From: CAZSDU01 sp964429135
GTDB lineage: Bacteria; Bacteroidota; Bacteroidia; Bacteroidales; FEN-979
Length of the DNA: 64,000 bases
NCBI GenBank assembly: GCA_964429135.1
Contig: CAYSAU010000004.1
Coordinates: forward strand, 131,914 to 195,913
Direction: 5' to 3'
Shown: positions 9,145 through 18,379 of the stretch, piece after piece
Position numbering within the stretch: the stretch's first letter is position 1
Layout: each line of letters opens with the position of its first letter
Notes under the pieces: model-generated
What the model was told of the DNA's origin: nothing
Database searches by the model: none
What the model saw: the letters and a program-made list of their open reading frames with translations, nothing else
Program-made: the position numbers and the translations under genes

Positions 9145-12100
9145 TTAATAAATATTCGCCTGGTTTCTATATCCGGGTTTATTCATATACCAATCCGGAT
9201 ATTCTGAACCCGAAGATTGTGCCCAGGCGGCAAAATGCAGATAAGTTTGCACTATGTCGGCTTTTTCAACCGGGTAATCAAAATCAACCGGTATTTCCAT
9301 GCCCCAGGGGAGCCCGGAAGCAGAGCGATAATACATGTTAAGGGCAGGATCGGAAGCATCGTCAAGGGTTGCGAAAAATACCGGATTGGCCAGCACCGTG
9401 GGTGGCTGATCTTTCAGATGTACTTCTTTCGACCTGTCTTGATTGATAAAAATAAACGGATTGTAAGGAGGGGTTCCGATACTGGTTTGGGGAGTCGACA
9501 AATGCATGGTAACAATCTGCTCTTCTGTCTGAACTGTATATCCCCCATGAACAGTATTCACCAGGGCTCCGCCCAGGATATTGTTCACGGCATCAAAGGG
9601 AATAATCACCGTATTGATGGTATGCCCTGATTCATATCCTTTAGGATCAATGTTAACTGAACTGCCCATTTTAATACAGCCGGTTACGCTTTCAACATTA
9701 GATGGGGCTGTGTTGAAGGCAATGCCGAAGCCGTTATTGTAAGAAGCGCCTGCTGCTTTGATTTTAAATCTGGCAATCAGATCAACCACTTTATTCTGGG
9801 CGTTGGTTACAATTTTATAGTTGAAGTTTACCACGAGGTCATTGAAATCATAATCCCCATAAGCCGGCCAGAGATCCTCAAAAGCATAAGAAGCATAATC
9901 GGTTTCATTGGGATAATAAGAATTGAAAGCCCTTGTCGGATCCAATGGGTAGGCATCCTGACTGTCGGGAACACCATCCCCATCCGTATCAATAACCGAA
10001 GGATTGACGATGGTGATTACCAGGGTTTTATTGTCTGTACCGGCAGCATTGGTAGCTGTGAGCGGTACGTTGGTTACTCCGGCTGATGTCGGCACGCCTG
10101 AAATAATTTGGGTTACAGGATCAAAACTCAGCCCTGCCGGAAGGTTGGTGGCATTATAAGTAATGGGTTGTGTGCCGCTTGCCGTCACGGTATAGCTGAA
10201 GGCTTGATTTTTTGTTCCGGTAGCGATCAGGGAACTGTTGATTTCCGGTGGCTGTGGGCCTTCAATAATCGTGATTACCAGAATTTTGGTGTCATTTCCG
10301 TAGGCATTGGATGCCGTCAGGGTAACATCGGTCACTCCGGCCTGGGTCGGACTTCCGTTAATGGTATGGGTATTCGGATCAAAACTCAAACCCGGAGGAA
10401 GATTGGTGGCATTATATGTGATGGGTGATGACCCTGTTGCTGTAAGGGTGTAAGTGGAAAATTGCTGACCTGTCACCCCTGTTGCCGTCAATGCGCTGGT
10501 AATGGAAGGAGGCGTACCGACAGTAAGCACAAGTGTTTTATTATCGCTCCCGGCATTGTTGGTGGCCGTCAGCGAAATATTATAGACCCCCGCATTGGTC
10601 GGCGATCCGGTGATTTGATTGGTGAATGGGTCGAACGACAATCCTGACGGGAGATTGGTGGCGTTTAAAGTAATGGGTTCTGTGCCGGTGGCTTCAACAG
10701 TGTAGGTAAAGGACTGGTTCACAGGTGTACTGGCTGTTAGCGGACTGGTAATTACCGGAGGTGTTCCTGGAGATACAACCGTGAAGACAAGGATTTTTGT
10801 ATCTGTTCCCACCAGGTTATCGGCTGTGAGGACAATGTTTGTTGTACCCGCTGCAGTCGGTGTGCCGGAAATGGTATGCGTGCTGGCATCATAAGAGAGT
10901 CCGGAGGGAAGGTTAGTCGCCGTATAAGTGATGGGATCAGTGCCATTAGCCGTGATCACATAAGGCGTAATGGCCTGGTTAAGCATCCCGGCAGCAGTGA
11001 GCGAACTGGTGATCACCGGAGGCTGAGGTGCATTGCAATCCTGCGCATAAATCGTATAACCAGGATTATGCCAGGTAATGTTCGGACCAAAACTGCCATT
11101 TTTTGGATTGATGCTGGTTGCCCAGAAATCGATATATCCGGTCAAAGTGCCTCCGGCGACCTTGGAAGTACCGTTAAGGCCATGAACCTGGGAACCCTGG
11201 GAGGCAGGACCGTAAACAAATCCCTGAATGTCGAAATTTCCTGTCTCAACAAGGCTCTGCAGTTCGAGACGGGCATAACCCTGACCGCTGACACTGAATT
11301 CTCCAATGACTTTCAGAAAAGCATTGGGGCCGTTGACAAATCCCGGTTGTGCGGAAGAACCTGTGACAACCTGCATGGCCGTAGACTTGGTACTATTGAC
11401 AAACATCTGGCAATAATTAAGAATCCTGCCATCATCCTGGGTTTGTAAATCTTCAATTACGGTAAAATGATAATAATTCGTCAGGATTCCTTTTACATTC
11501 AGTTTGTTGGAAACCGTAAAGGTGCCCCAGTTGGAGAAAGCTCCGCCTTCTTTGAGGTTGAAGGTCTTGTTGTTTCCCGGTAAGGCAAAGTTGGCCGTTC
11601 CGTAGTTTTCGATGGTGGCATAAATATTTGCAACAGGCATGGTGAGCAAACCTGAAGGTGAAACAATGACAGTGCCGCTGCCGGTTAAAGCAGTTATATG
11701 GGCCGTTCCGCAAATCCTTAGCGAACCTCCGGCATTGATCGTTAAACTGAGGTTAACGGAAACGCCTTGCTGAACTACATAAATTCCTCCCGAGTTAATG
11801 GTGTAAGTGCCGGAGGTCGTAATGGGTGTTCCGGTATTACAATCATTGGACTCCAGGTTATTTCCTGTTTTTACAACGCTTTGTCCGAAGGTATAGCTGA
11901 AATTCTTTCCTGAGATCGGAACTGCAACATATTCGGTAAGCCCCAGAGGGGTAACTTTCCCAACCCAGAGTTCCTTCATTCGCGAAGGAACCCTTAAATT
12001 GGTTTTATACTGCAGGGTATTGTCGGTACCCCCACTCATGATCAGTTTGCCGCCCTGGGCCGGGTTGTCCTGAAAGATCTGGATCAGGAAAAAATTATCC

Positions 12101-12309
12101 TGACCGGGATTGGCAACGCCGATGCTGACCTCAAGATCAAGAAAACTATCGAATCTGAATCCCGGCTGGATTTTAAGATCAGTGAATTTTTTGGGCTGGG
12201 TAGGCGTGTCAGGATCGAAATGTTTCCTGCAAGCTGTCTGGAAAATCATGGATACTGCAAAAACCAGCAGTAGGATGGTGGATGCGGAAAAACGATAAAT
12301 CTTTTTCAT
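9145..12309 (-). CDS. LruC domain lipoprotein with four putative Ig-fold repeats
   Basis: About 1054 residues from the ATG at 12309, chosen because a lipoprotein signal follows it directly (MKKIYRF..., lipobox ending QTAC). The longer frame from 12369 would add 20 non-signal residues. Domain order: N-terminal beta-rich region; a section reminiscent of repetitive beta-helix (GTYTINSGGIYVV); four He_PIG-type Ig repeats (DNA 9998-11027); an Asp-rich calcium-binding-like motif DTDGDGVPDSQD; and a C-terminal LruC/DUF4842-type domain with the AFEDLWPAYGDYDFNDLVV core. It is probably a surface-exposed outer-membrane lipoprotein of unknown function. It is a tandem paralogue of the 12479 gene. LruC proteins are widespread in Bacteroidota and Leptospira. 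Confidence 0.85.
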   Translation of the reverse strand: MKKIYRFSASTILLLVFAVSMIFQTACRKHFDPDTPTQPKKFTDLKIQPGFRFDSFLDLEVSIGVANPGQDNFFLIQIFQDNPAQGGKLIMSGGTDNTLQYKTNLRVPSRMKELWVGKVTPLGLTEYVAVPISGKNFSYTFGQSVVKTGNNLESNDCNTGTPITTSGTYTINSGGIYVVQQGVSVNLSLTINAGGSLRICGTAHITALTGSGTVIVSPSGLLTMPVANIYATIENYGTANFALPGNNKTFNLKEGGAFSNWGTFTVSNKLNVKGILTNYYHFTVIEDLQTQDDGRILNYCQMFVNSTKSTAMQVVTGSSAQPGFVNGPNAFLKVIGEFSVSGQGYARLELQSLVETGNFDIQGFVYGPASQGSQVHGLNGTSKVAGGTLTGYIDFWATSINPKNGSFGPNITWHNPGYTIYAQDCNAPQPPVITSSLTAAGMLNQAITPYVITANGTDPITYTATNLPSGLSYDASTHTISGTPTAAGTTNIVLTADNLVGTDTKILVFTVVSPGTPPVITSPLTASTPVNQSFTYTVEATGTEPITLNATNLPSGLSFDPFTNQITGSPTNAGVYNISLTATNNAGSDNKTLVLTVGTPPSITSALTATGVTGQQFSTYTLTATGSSPITYNATNLPPGLSFDPNTHTINGSPTQAGVTDVTLTASNAYGNDTKILVITIIEGPQPPEINSSLIATGTKNQAFSYTVTASGTQPITYNATNLPAGLSFDPVTQIISGVPTSAGVTNVPLTATNAAGTDNKTLVITIVNPSVIDTDGDGVPDSQDAYPLDPTRAFNSYYPNETDYASYAFEDLWPAYGDYDFNDLVVNFNYKIVTNAQNKVVDLIARFKIKAAGASYNNGFGIAFNTAPSNVESVTGCIKMGSSVNIDPKGYESGHTINTVIIPFDAVNNILGGALVNTVHGGYTVQTEEQIVTMHLSTPQTSIGTPPYNPFIFINQDRSKEVHLKDQPPTVLANPVFFATLDDASDPALNMYYRSASGLPWGMEIPVDFDYPVEKADIVQTYLHFAAWAQSSGSEYPDWYMNKPGYRNQANIY
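9998..11027 (-). repeat. four tandem Ig-like (He_PIG) repeat units in the LruC lipoprotein
   Basis: Four units of about 255-275 nt (near 11027-10763, 10762-10514, 10513-10254 and 10253-9998) encode repeats that each begin PPxIxSxLxA and share NLPxGLSxDxxTxxIxGxPT with a following LTAxN. The units are clearly related but diverged, so this is an old in-gene duplication. Confidence 0.85.
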
Positions 12310-12478
12310 ACCAGAGATATTTGTTTTCTGAATGGATGTAAAACTAATGCCTTTGCAAGAGGTTTTCAAGGATTAACTCGTATCTGTCGATCATTGATTA
12401 AAAACCGTTAAGCTTAATTTTGTTTCCGTAACTTAGATAAAAATGTAAATATAGTTTATTAAAATATTGAAAACAAGT

Positions 12479-14767
12479 TTATTCCGGTATTCTGTAAATT
12501 TGAGCCGGGTCTCTGTATCCAGACAGGTTTTTATACCAGTCGGGGTATTGAACGCCGCCGGATTCTGCCCAGCTACCGAATTTAAGGTGGCCGTATACGA
12601 TCTGGATCATTTCCCAGGTGTAATCAAATTTCACCGGAATGTTGATGGCCCAGGGAAGATTCCTGCTGGTTTTGTAATACCTTCCGGCAAGGGGATCGGA
12701 ATCATCATCAATCGTGCCGAAAAACGAAGCATCAGCCAGGGAAGTAGGGGGTTTATCAGGCAGGTGAATTTCCATACCCCTCGCCATGTTCTTGATCAGG
12801 AAGGGGTTGTAGGGAGGTGTTCCCACTGCGGTCTGTTCCTGAGGAATGGCAAAATGCAGGTTGATCTTCAGGCTGTCTGAAATTCCGTACAATCCGTTGT
12901 TTTCTGTGTTAAAAAAGGCACCCCCGACCCTGTGAATTACATTTTCAGCATTATCGAATACGATGACAACCGCTTTTTCCTGGCCGTTTTCCACACCGTT
13001 GTTCCCCAGGGTGATATAACCCTTTTGGAGGCTGTAGCCGGTCACGGATTCAACAGCAGCGGGAAGAACCCCGTCGAATTGCCATCCGAAACCATTTTGT
13101 AAGAAAGCGCCAACCGCCCTGACGTAAAAGGTGGGTTTTACATCTACGACTTTATTCTGGGCATTGGTGACGTACCAGTAGTTATAATCCACCACGAGGT
13201 CGTTCAGGTCATAGTCGCCTTTGGCAGGCCAGAGATCTTCAAAGGCAAGGGATCCAAACACATCTTTGGCCGGATAATAATTATTGAAAGCTCGGGTCGG
13301 GTCCAGGGGATAATCGTCAAGACTGTCGGGAACCCCATCTCCGTCGGTATCGGTAGGCTGAGGGTTATCACCTATCCCTTCCGGATTGCAATCCGTCACT
13401 GGAATGAAGTTTTGAATATTCGCCCAGCTTACCAGGGTGGCGCCATTGGTAAATTTTGAAGCATTCCAGTTGCTCATGCTTCCGCTTTGGGTGGCAAATT
13501 CAATGGCTCCATTCACCGTGGCTGAATTAATGGTGGCCGTGGTCACCTTGATGGAGTTCAGGCTGCCTGAGCCAAAAGCTCCATTGGAATTAAGCGTCAT
13601 GCTTCCGGCGGAGACCTGGGATTGATTGGTCAGGTTCATGGCGCCGCTGTTTATATTAATGCTTCCATCGACTTTCAGATAGCCATTGTTCATGTTTAAA
13701 GTAGTTGGATTTAGGCTAAGATTGCCATGAATGATCCATTTACAATCATTCTGGATGACGCTGCCGGCATTGAGGCTGACATTGCCCTGTACCTCCATGG
13801 ACCCGGTATTGGTCACATTCTTATTGGCTTCAAAAGAACCACTGGTATAAAAAGTGCCATTATTGGTCAGACTGCTGCCGCTATTAAGGGTGAAATTTCC
13901 GTTGATGATCATACTCCCATAATTGATTACCGGTCCGTTTGGGGCAAATGACTGACCAATGGTAAAATCGTTGGCATAATTCGTCAGGCTGGTTGTGCTT
14001 TGGTTCATGTTTATCCCTCCGTTGAAATGAGCATGCGCTGTTGGATAAATGGTGATCCCGGAGCTGCCGTTCATGGCAAAGGAACCGCTGGTGGTAAGGG
14101 TACCCCCTGCCGTGACAAGGATGGCGCAATTCGTCCCCCCCATGTTATTGATGCTACTGATATTAGCAGTGGAACAAATTTTCAAAGTGCCTCCCCCGTT
14201 CCAGAACTCAAAATTCACTGTCCCTGTAAAAGGAGAAGTAATGCAATAGGTTTTTCCGTTTTTAATGGTCACCGAATTGCCGGTAACCGTAATGTCACAA
14301 CCAGTATTGCAATCGGGTTCGCCTACCACGAATCCTTCTTTCAAAACGCTCTCCGAGGAAAAAGTATAATTAATTTCATCAGCAACATTGACAAGTGCAA
14401 GCTGAACATTTCCATCCCCGAAATCCAGCTTGAAGTAAAGTTGGGTCAGTGCTGTCGGGATCCGGAGTTTGGTGACAAAGGGAAAATTGTATCCTGTTGA
14501 ACCGGTCAGTAAAATTTGTCCCTGTTCTGCAGGATTCCCGTTATACAATGAAACCCGGGCAAGTTTTCCCACATATTCAGGGAAAACGGAAGCAATGGTA
14601 ATATTGACTTCACGGGAAGATTCCCAATTGAAATTAGAAGCTACCTTCAGGTCCTCCATTTTCTTAGGTTTCCCGGAATTATCATCAGATATGGATTTCC
14701 GACATGCGGAAATGGAAATAAAAAACAATCCTGCTAATATTGCAAGCATTAATTTCTGAGATTTCAT
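12479..14767 (-). CDS. LruC domain lipoprotein
   Basis: 762 residues. The signal sequence ends in a lipobox (ISISAC, Cys22), so the protein is lipid-anchored. The central part is rich in short Asn/Gly/Ser repeats (GGINMNQS, GNFTLNSGSSL, GNVSLNAGSV), which look like a right-handed beta-helix. The C-terminal part (DNA about 13355-12479) has the Asp-rich motif DTDGDGVPDSLD and the LruC core AFEDLWPAKGDYDLNDLVV. The C-terminal half closely parallels the 9145-12309 product. The 169-nt spacing between the genes may hold a separate promoter. Function unknown. Confidence 0.86.
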   Translation of the reverse strand: MKSQKLMLAILAGLFFISISACRKSISDDNSGKPKKMEDLKVASNFNWESSREVNITIASVFPEYVGKLARVSLYNGNPAEQGQILLTGSTGYNFPFVTKLRIPTALTQLYFKLDFGDGNVQLALVNVADEINYTFSSESVLKEGFVVGEPDCNTGCDITVTGNSVTIKNGKTYCITSPFTGTVNFEFWNGGGTLKICSTANISSINNMGGTNCAILVTAGGTLTTSGSFAMNGSSGITIYPTAHAHFNGGINMNQSTTSLTNYANDFTIGQSFAPNGPVINYGSMIINGNFTLNSGSSLTNNGTFYTSGSFEANKNVTNTGSMEVQGNVSLNAGSVIQNDCKWIIHGNLSLNPTTLNMNNGYLKVDGSININSGAMNLTNQSQVSAGSMTLNSNGAFGSGSLNSIKVTTATINSATVNGAIEFATQSGSMSNWNASKFTNGATLVSWANIQNFIPVTDCNPEGIGDNPQPTDTDGDGVPDSLDDYPLDPTRAFNNYYPAKDVFGSLAFEDLWPAKGDYDLNDLVVDYNYWYVTNAQNKVVDVKPTFYVRAVGAFLQNGFGWQFDGVLPAAVESVTGYSLQKGYITLGNNGVENGQEKAVVIVFDNAENVIHRVGGAFFNTENNGLYGISDSLKINLHFAIPQEQTAVGTPPYNPFLIKNMARGMEIHLPDKPPTSLADASFFGTIDDDSDPLAGRYYKTSRNLPWAINIPVKFDYTWEMIQIVYGHLKFGSWAESGGVQYPDWYKNLSGYRDPAQIYRIPE

Positions 14768-14789
14768 AAGAATATTTTTTTACAACATA

Positions 14790-14835
14790 CAAAAATATAC
14801 ACAAATATACACTACTCCAAGTTCCAATTCGCAAA
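14790..14835 (-). promoter_or_regulatory. promoter region for the 14767 lipoprotein gene
   Basis: Two overlapping candidate -7 boxes are seen on the minus strand: TATTTTTG (14797-14790) and TATATTTG (14809-14802). Both match TAnnTTTG. Their -33 partners would be TTG at 14820-14818 (20-nt spacer) and TTTG at 14835-14832 (22-nt spacer). They lie 23-42 nt upstream of the ATG. Confidence 0.5.
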
Positions 14836-14937
14836 TGACAGTAAATATCAGGTAAGTGGAAACTTTAATTGAGTATTTGTGTCTTTTAACTTGGTGCTTT
14901 GCTATCAAGATATGAAAGACGGGATGCAAATAATAAG

Positions 14938-14945
14938 TAAATTTG
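14938..14945 (+). promoter_or_regulatory. possible -7 box for mnmA
   Basis: TAAATTTG matches TAnnTTTG and ends 6 nt before the ATG at 14952, so initiation from it would give a near-leaderless mRNA. There is no convincing TTTG at the expected -33 distance, so this is tentative. Confidence 0.3.
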
Positions 14946-14951
14946 CGTTTC

Positions 14952-16046
14952 ATGAATAAAGCTTTTAAGAATAAACTAAGTGTAATAGTCGGTTTAAGTG
15001 GCGGGGTTGACTCTTCTATGGCAGCCTACTTGCTTAAGCAGCAAGGGTTTGACGTTATTGGAGTTACTATGGCACTATGGGATGGACAATATTACAAAAC
15101 GGGAAAACATGCTTGCTATGGCTCCGATGAACAGCAGGAAATCAAGGAAGCCAGGTCGATGGCGGATAAATTGAAAATTCCCCATTATATATTTAATTGT
15201 GCCTTGGAATATAAGGATTCTGTATTACGGTATTTCCGGACTGAGTATCTTTCCGGACGTACACCGAATCCCTGTATTCAGTGTAATCAACTCATTAAAT
15301 TCGGTCTTTTACCAGCTTTGGCTGAAAAAGAAGGCCTTGCCTTTGATTTTTTTGCTACCGGTCATTATGCAAAATGCTGGTGGGATGAAGCAAGACAAAG
15401 GTTTTTATTATCGAAAGCGGCAGATCCCAATAAGGATCAGACCTATTTCTTATATCGGCTGAGCCAGGAACAACTTTCAAAAGTCATGTTCCCTCTTGGG
15501 GATTATGAAAAGCCTGCCATTAAAGCCCTTGCGCATGAGGTCGGGATCACGGCAGTGGATTTGGAGGAAAGCCAGGATTTTTATGGAGGTGATTATAAAG
15601 AACTTCTCGGTACTGAAGAACATCCGGGTCATATCGTGAATTTAAAAGGGAAAGTCCTGGGACAGCATAAGGGGATTTGGAATTATACTATCGGACAGCG
15701 TAAAGGACTGGGAATCGCTCATTCTGAACCTCTGTATGTGATTGCTTTTGATAAAGACAAAAATCATGTTATTGTCGGAACCAGGGAGGAAACTTACCAT
15801 TCTTCTTTTATGGTATCTGACCTGAACTGGATTTCATTGGAGAAACTCAAAAAACCCATGGAAGTCCTTTGCAAAACTCGTTCTGCTCAAAAAGAAAAGG
15901 AAGCACTGCTTGAGCCTATGGGAAAGGATGAGGTACTGGTAACTTTTTTTCATCCCAGCGACAGCATTGCCCCAGGACAATCGGCGGTGTTTTATGAGGG
16001 AGATGTTGTCGTCGGAGGTGGAATCATTAAATCAATCAGGAATTAA
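14952..16046 (+). CDS. mnmA: MnmA-family tRNA 2-thiouridylase (downstream catalytic Cys absent)
   Basis: MnmA adds sulfur to C2 of the wobble uridine in Lys/Glu/Gln tRNAs. The 364-residue protein has the PP-loop GLSGGVDSS at residues 14-22 and Cys108-x-x-Cys111 in TPNPCIQCN. It also has the later landmarks GHYA, DQTYFLYRL and IGQRKGLG. The ATG at 14952 was preferred over the in-frame TTG at 14943. At the place where MnmA normally has its second catalytic cysteine (motif S-x-[GD]-I-C-F), this protein reads ESQDFYGGDY near residue 207, with no Cys nearby. It may be a specialised paralogue or use the CxxC pair differently. Confidence 0.88.
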   Translation: MNKAFKNKLSVIVGLSGGVDSSMAAYLLKQQGFDVIGVTMALWDGQYYKTGKHACYGSDEQQEIKEARSMADKLKIPHYIFNCALEYKDSVLRYFRTEYLSGRTPNPCIQCNQLIKFGLLPALAEKEGLAFDFFATGHYAKCWWDEARQRFLLSKAADPNKDQTYFLYRLSQEQLSKVMFPLGDYEKPAIKALAHEVGITAVDLEESQDFYGGDYKELLGTEEHPGHIVNLKGKVLGQHKGIWNYTIGQRKGLGIAHSEPLYVIAFDKDKNHVIVGTREETYHSSFMVSDLNWISLEKLKKPMEVLCKTRSAQKEKEALLEPMGKDEVLVTFFHPSDSIAPGQSAVFYEGDVVVGGGIIKSIRN

Positions 16047-16049
16047 GAG

Positions 16050-16067
16050 TGAGGAATTAGGAATTAA
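16050..16067 (+). repeat. 18-nt dispersed repeat, copy 1
   Basis: TGAGGAATTAGGAATTAA occurs here between mnmA and the M28 peptidase gene. An exact inverted copy is at 21523-21540, so the two copies flank the M28-to-S41 segment in opposite orientation. Confidence 0.6.
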
Positions 16068-16075
16068 AAACAGCA

Positions 16076-17863
16076 GTGATGAGATTTCTTAAGGTTTATA
16101 CCATTTTTTTCTTGTATGGGGTTTCTTTGTCGCTTTTTGCTCAGAAGGGTGAGGTTACAACTCAGGAGCTTCATGATTTCGTGCAATTTCTGGCTTCTGA
16201 TTCGTTGAAAGGAAGAAAACCCGGGAGCCCTGAGATCAATGTCGCTGCCCGTTTTATTCTTGATCATTTTAAGTCGATAGGGTTAAAACCTTTAGCGGAT
16301 GACGGATATCAAAATTTTGATATCGTTACGGATATCCAATTGGGTGAAGGGAATAGATTTGGTTTTGATGGTTTTCAGGGAGAACTGAAAAAGGATTTTA
16401 TTCCCCTTGCTTTTTCTTCAAGCGGGGAAATTAATGCCCCCGTGGTTTTTGCCGGTTATGGGTTTGATCTTTCGCTCGATAGCTTGGAGCGGAATGATTA
16501 TTCAGGGCTAGAGGTTAAAGGGAAATGGGTGATGGTCTTTCGTGCAGATCCTGAACTTGAAAATCCCGACAGTAGATTTATCCCTTTCAGTGATGTACGA
16601 AGCAAAATTCTGACGGCCAAAGATAAAGGCGCTGCAGGCGTTTTATTGGTGACATCAAAAGGACTTGAAAAAGAAGATAAGCTGATGTCACTGGTCGTGG
16701 AAAACAATGAAATGACGAGTGGGATCCCGGTGATCAATATAAAACGACAACTGGCTGATCAAATCCTGAAAAAGACCGGATGGAGGATTGACAGTCTTGA
16801 ACAGGGTATGGTTGCCGGGAAGACTTCCATAGGTCTCGAGATTCCATTATACGTGTCAGCCCGGGTTGAAGTGATTCAGCAGACAGAGAAAACAGCCAAT
16901 GTCGTCGCCTGCCTGGAAGGAAATGATCCCCAGTTGAAGGAGGAGTACCTTGTGGTTGGCGCTCATTATGATCATCTGGGTTTCGGAGGTCAGGGAAGCG
17001 GATCGCGGATGCCCGATTCAGTAGTCATTCATAACGGGGCTGATGACAATGCTTCAGGTACGGCCATGATCATGGCGCTGGCGGGAAAGCTTGCCGCAGA
17101 AAAGAAAAAGCTGAAGAGAAGTATCCTCTTTGTTGCATTCAGTGCAGAGGAAATCGGACTGATAGGATCAAAATATTTTACCAGTCATCCTGTGGTGGAT
17201 TTAAAGAAGATTAAAACTATGTTTAACTTCGATATGGTAGGTCGTTTTGATAAGGAAAAGAACTCTATATCAGTGAGCGGAACTGCTTCCTCTATGGAAG
17301 CAGATTCAATACTCCACCAACTTGAAACCGGTCTGTCCTTTAAGGTCGTACATTCTCCGGATGGCTATGGTCCTTCAGACCATGCTTCTTTCTTTGCTGC
17401 TGATATTCCGGTTTTCTATGTCAGTACCGGTGTTCATACAGATTATCATACTCCTTATGATGATACGGAAAAACTTGATTTTCAGGGTATGAAAAAAGTT
17501 GCAGATTATGCTGCGACACTGATTCTAACCATTGATACCCTTACCAGTGCTTTAACTTTCAAAGCTGGTGGAAAAAAGGGTATAACTGGCCGTAGTGGTC
17601 GTCGCCTGAAGGTGACCCTTGGGATCATGCCGGATTTTGCAGGCAGCGAAAAAAAGGGGCTCAGGGTGGATGGAGTGACCAAAGATGGCCCAGCGGATAA
17701 AGGAGGGTTGAGGAAAGGCGATATCATCGTGGGTTTGAATGGCATGAGCGTAGGTGATATTTATGAATATATGTCGCGTCTTTCAAAGCTGAAACATGGT
17801 ATGACCGTCAACGTGGAAATAATCCGCGATGACAGACATGAAGTTTTAATCATGCAATTGTAG
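16076..17863 (+). CDS. M28 family zinc peptidase with C-terminal PDZ domain
   Basis: 595 residues with an N-terminal signal peptide (cleavage near LFAQ). A PA-like insert spans roughly residues 115-260. The M28 catalytic domain shows the metal-binding motifs GAHYDHLG (His297 region), GADDNASG and AFSAEEIGLIGS, and a later HTDYHTPYDD. A PDZ domain occupies about residues 500-590 (RVDGVTKDGPADKGGLRKGD). Proteins of this architecture are exported aminopeptidases or carboxypeptidases. It stands 29 nt after mnmA and 37 nt before the GtrA gene. Confidence 0.92.
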   Translation: MMRFLKVYTIFFLYGVSLSLFAQKGEVTTQELHDFVQFLASDSLKGRKPGSPEINVAARFILDHFKSIGLKPLADDGYQNFDIVTDIQLGEGNRFGFDGFQGELKKDFIPLAFSSSGEINAPVVFAGYGFDLSLDSLERNDYSGLEVKGKWVMVFRADPELENPDSRFIPFSDVRSKILTAKDKGAAGVLLVTSKGLEKEDKLMSLVVENNEMTSGIPVINIKRQLADQILKKTGWRIDSLEQGMVAGKTSIGLEIPLYVSARVEVIQQTEKTANVVACLEGNDPQLKEEYLVVGAHYDHLGFGGQGSGSRMPDSVVIHNGADDNASGTAMIMALAGKLAAEKKKLKRSILFVAFSAEEIGLIGSKYFTSHPVVDLKKIKTMFNFDMVGRFDKEKNSISVSGTASSMEADSILHQLETGLSFKVVHSPDGYGPSDHASFFAADIPVFYVSTGVHTDYHTPYDDTEKLDFQGMKKVADYAATLILTIDTLTSALTFKAGGKKGITGRSGRRLKVTLGIMPDFAGSEKKGLRVDGVTKDGPADKGGLRKGDIIVGLNGMSVGDIYEYMSRLSKLKHGMTVNVEIIRDDRHEVLIMQL

Positions 17864-17900
17864 ATCATTCATTTATCACTTGTTTATTGTAATTCTGGTT

Positions 17901-18302
17901 ATGGATCTTCAATCTTTCTTCAACGATGCCTTTTTACTGAAATTTATCAAATTCAGCCTGGTTGGTTTTTCAGGTGTTCTGGTGGATTTCGGGATTACCT
18001 TTATATGTAAAGAATTTCTTAGGATTCAGAAATATTTTGCCAATGCCATAGGTTTTACATTGGCTGCTACTACCAATTACATGCTGAATCGTATCTGGAC
18101 TTTTCATAGCCATAATCCGAACATTACCCTTGAATTCACACGTTTTTTTATCATAGCCCTGATCGGGTTAGGAATCAACCTCCTCATCATATGGGCGATG
18201 TCGGGTAAATTTAAAGTGAATTTTTACCTGTCCAAACTGGTGGCCACCATCATCGTAATGGCCTGGAATTTTCTGATCAATGCGTATTATACGTTTGCCT
18301 GA
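17901..18302 (+). CDS. GtrA family membrane protein
   Basis: About 133 residues from ATG 17901 (a TTG at 17880 would add seven hydrophobic residues). Four predicted membrane helices and the family pattern FIKFSLVGFSGVLVDFGITF, then NYMLNRIWTFHS, identify a GtrA/DPMS-type protein. Members help flip or transfer lipid-linked sugars for cell-surface polysaccharides. No glycosyltransferase partner is adjacent. Confidence 0.88.
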   Translation: MDLQSFFNDAFLLKFIKFSLVGFSGVLVDFGITFICKEFLRIQKYFANAIGFTLAATTNYMLNRIWTFHSHNPNITLEFTRFFIIALIGLGINLLIIWAMSGKFKVNFYLSKLVATIIVMAWNFLINAYYTFA

Positions 18303-18379
18303 AAAGGATTGCACTGAAAGAAATAATCTATCCGGCAAATCTCAGATTATTCCCTATGATTTTTATCTAGGCTACCTTG

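Noticed and set aside
9998..11027. CRISPR-like repeat array
   Set aside because: The repeats are 255-275 nt, diverged, in frame and encode Ig domains; there are no short identical repeats with spacers.
18322..18351. Terminator between the GtrA and ChaN genes
   Set aside because: The AATAATCT/AGATTATT stem is only 8 bp, AT-only except for one pair, has a 14-nt loop and lacks a T run.
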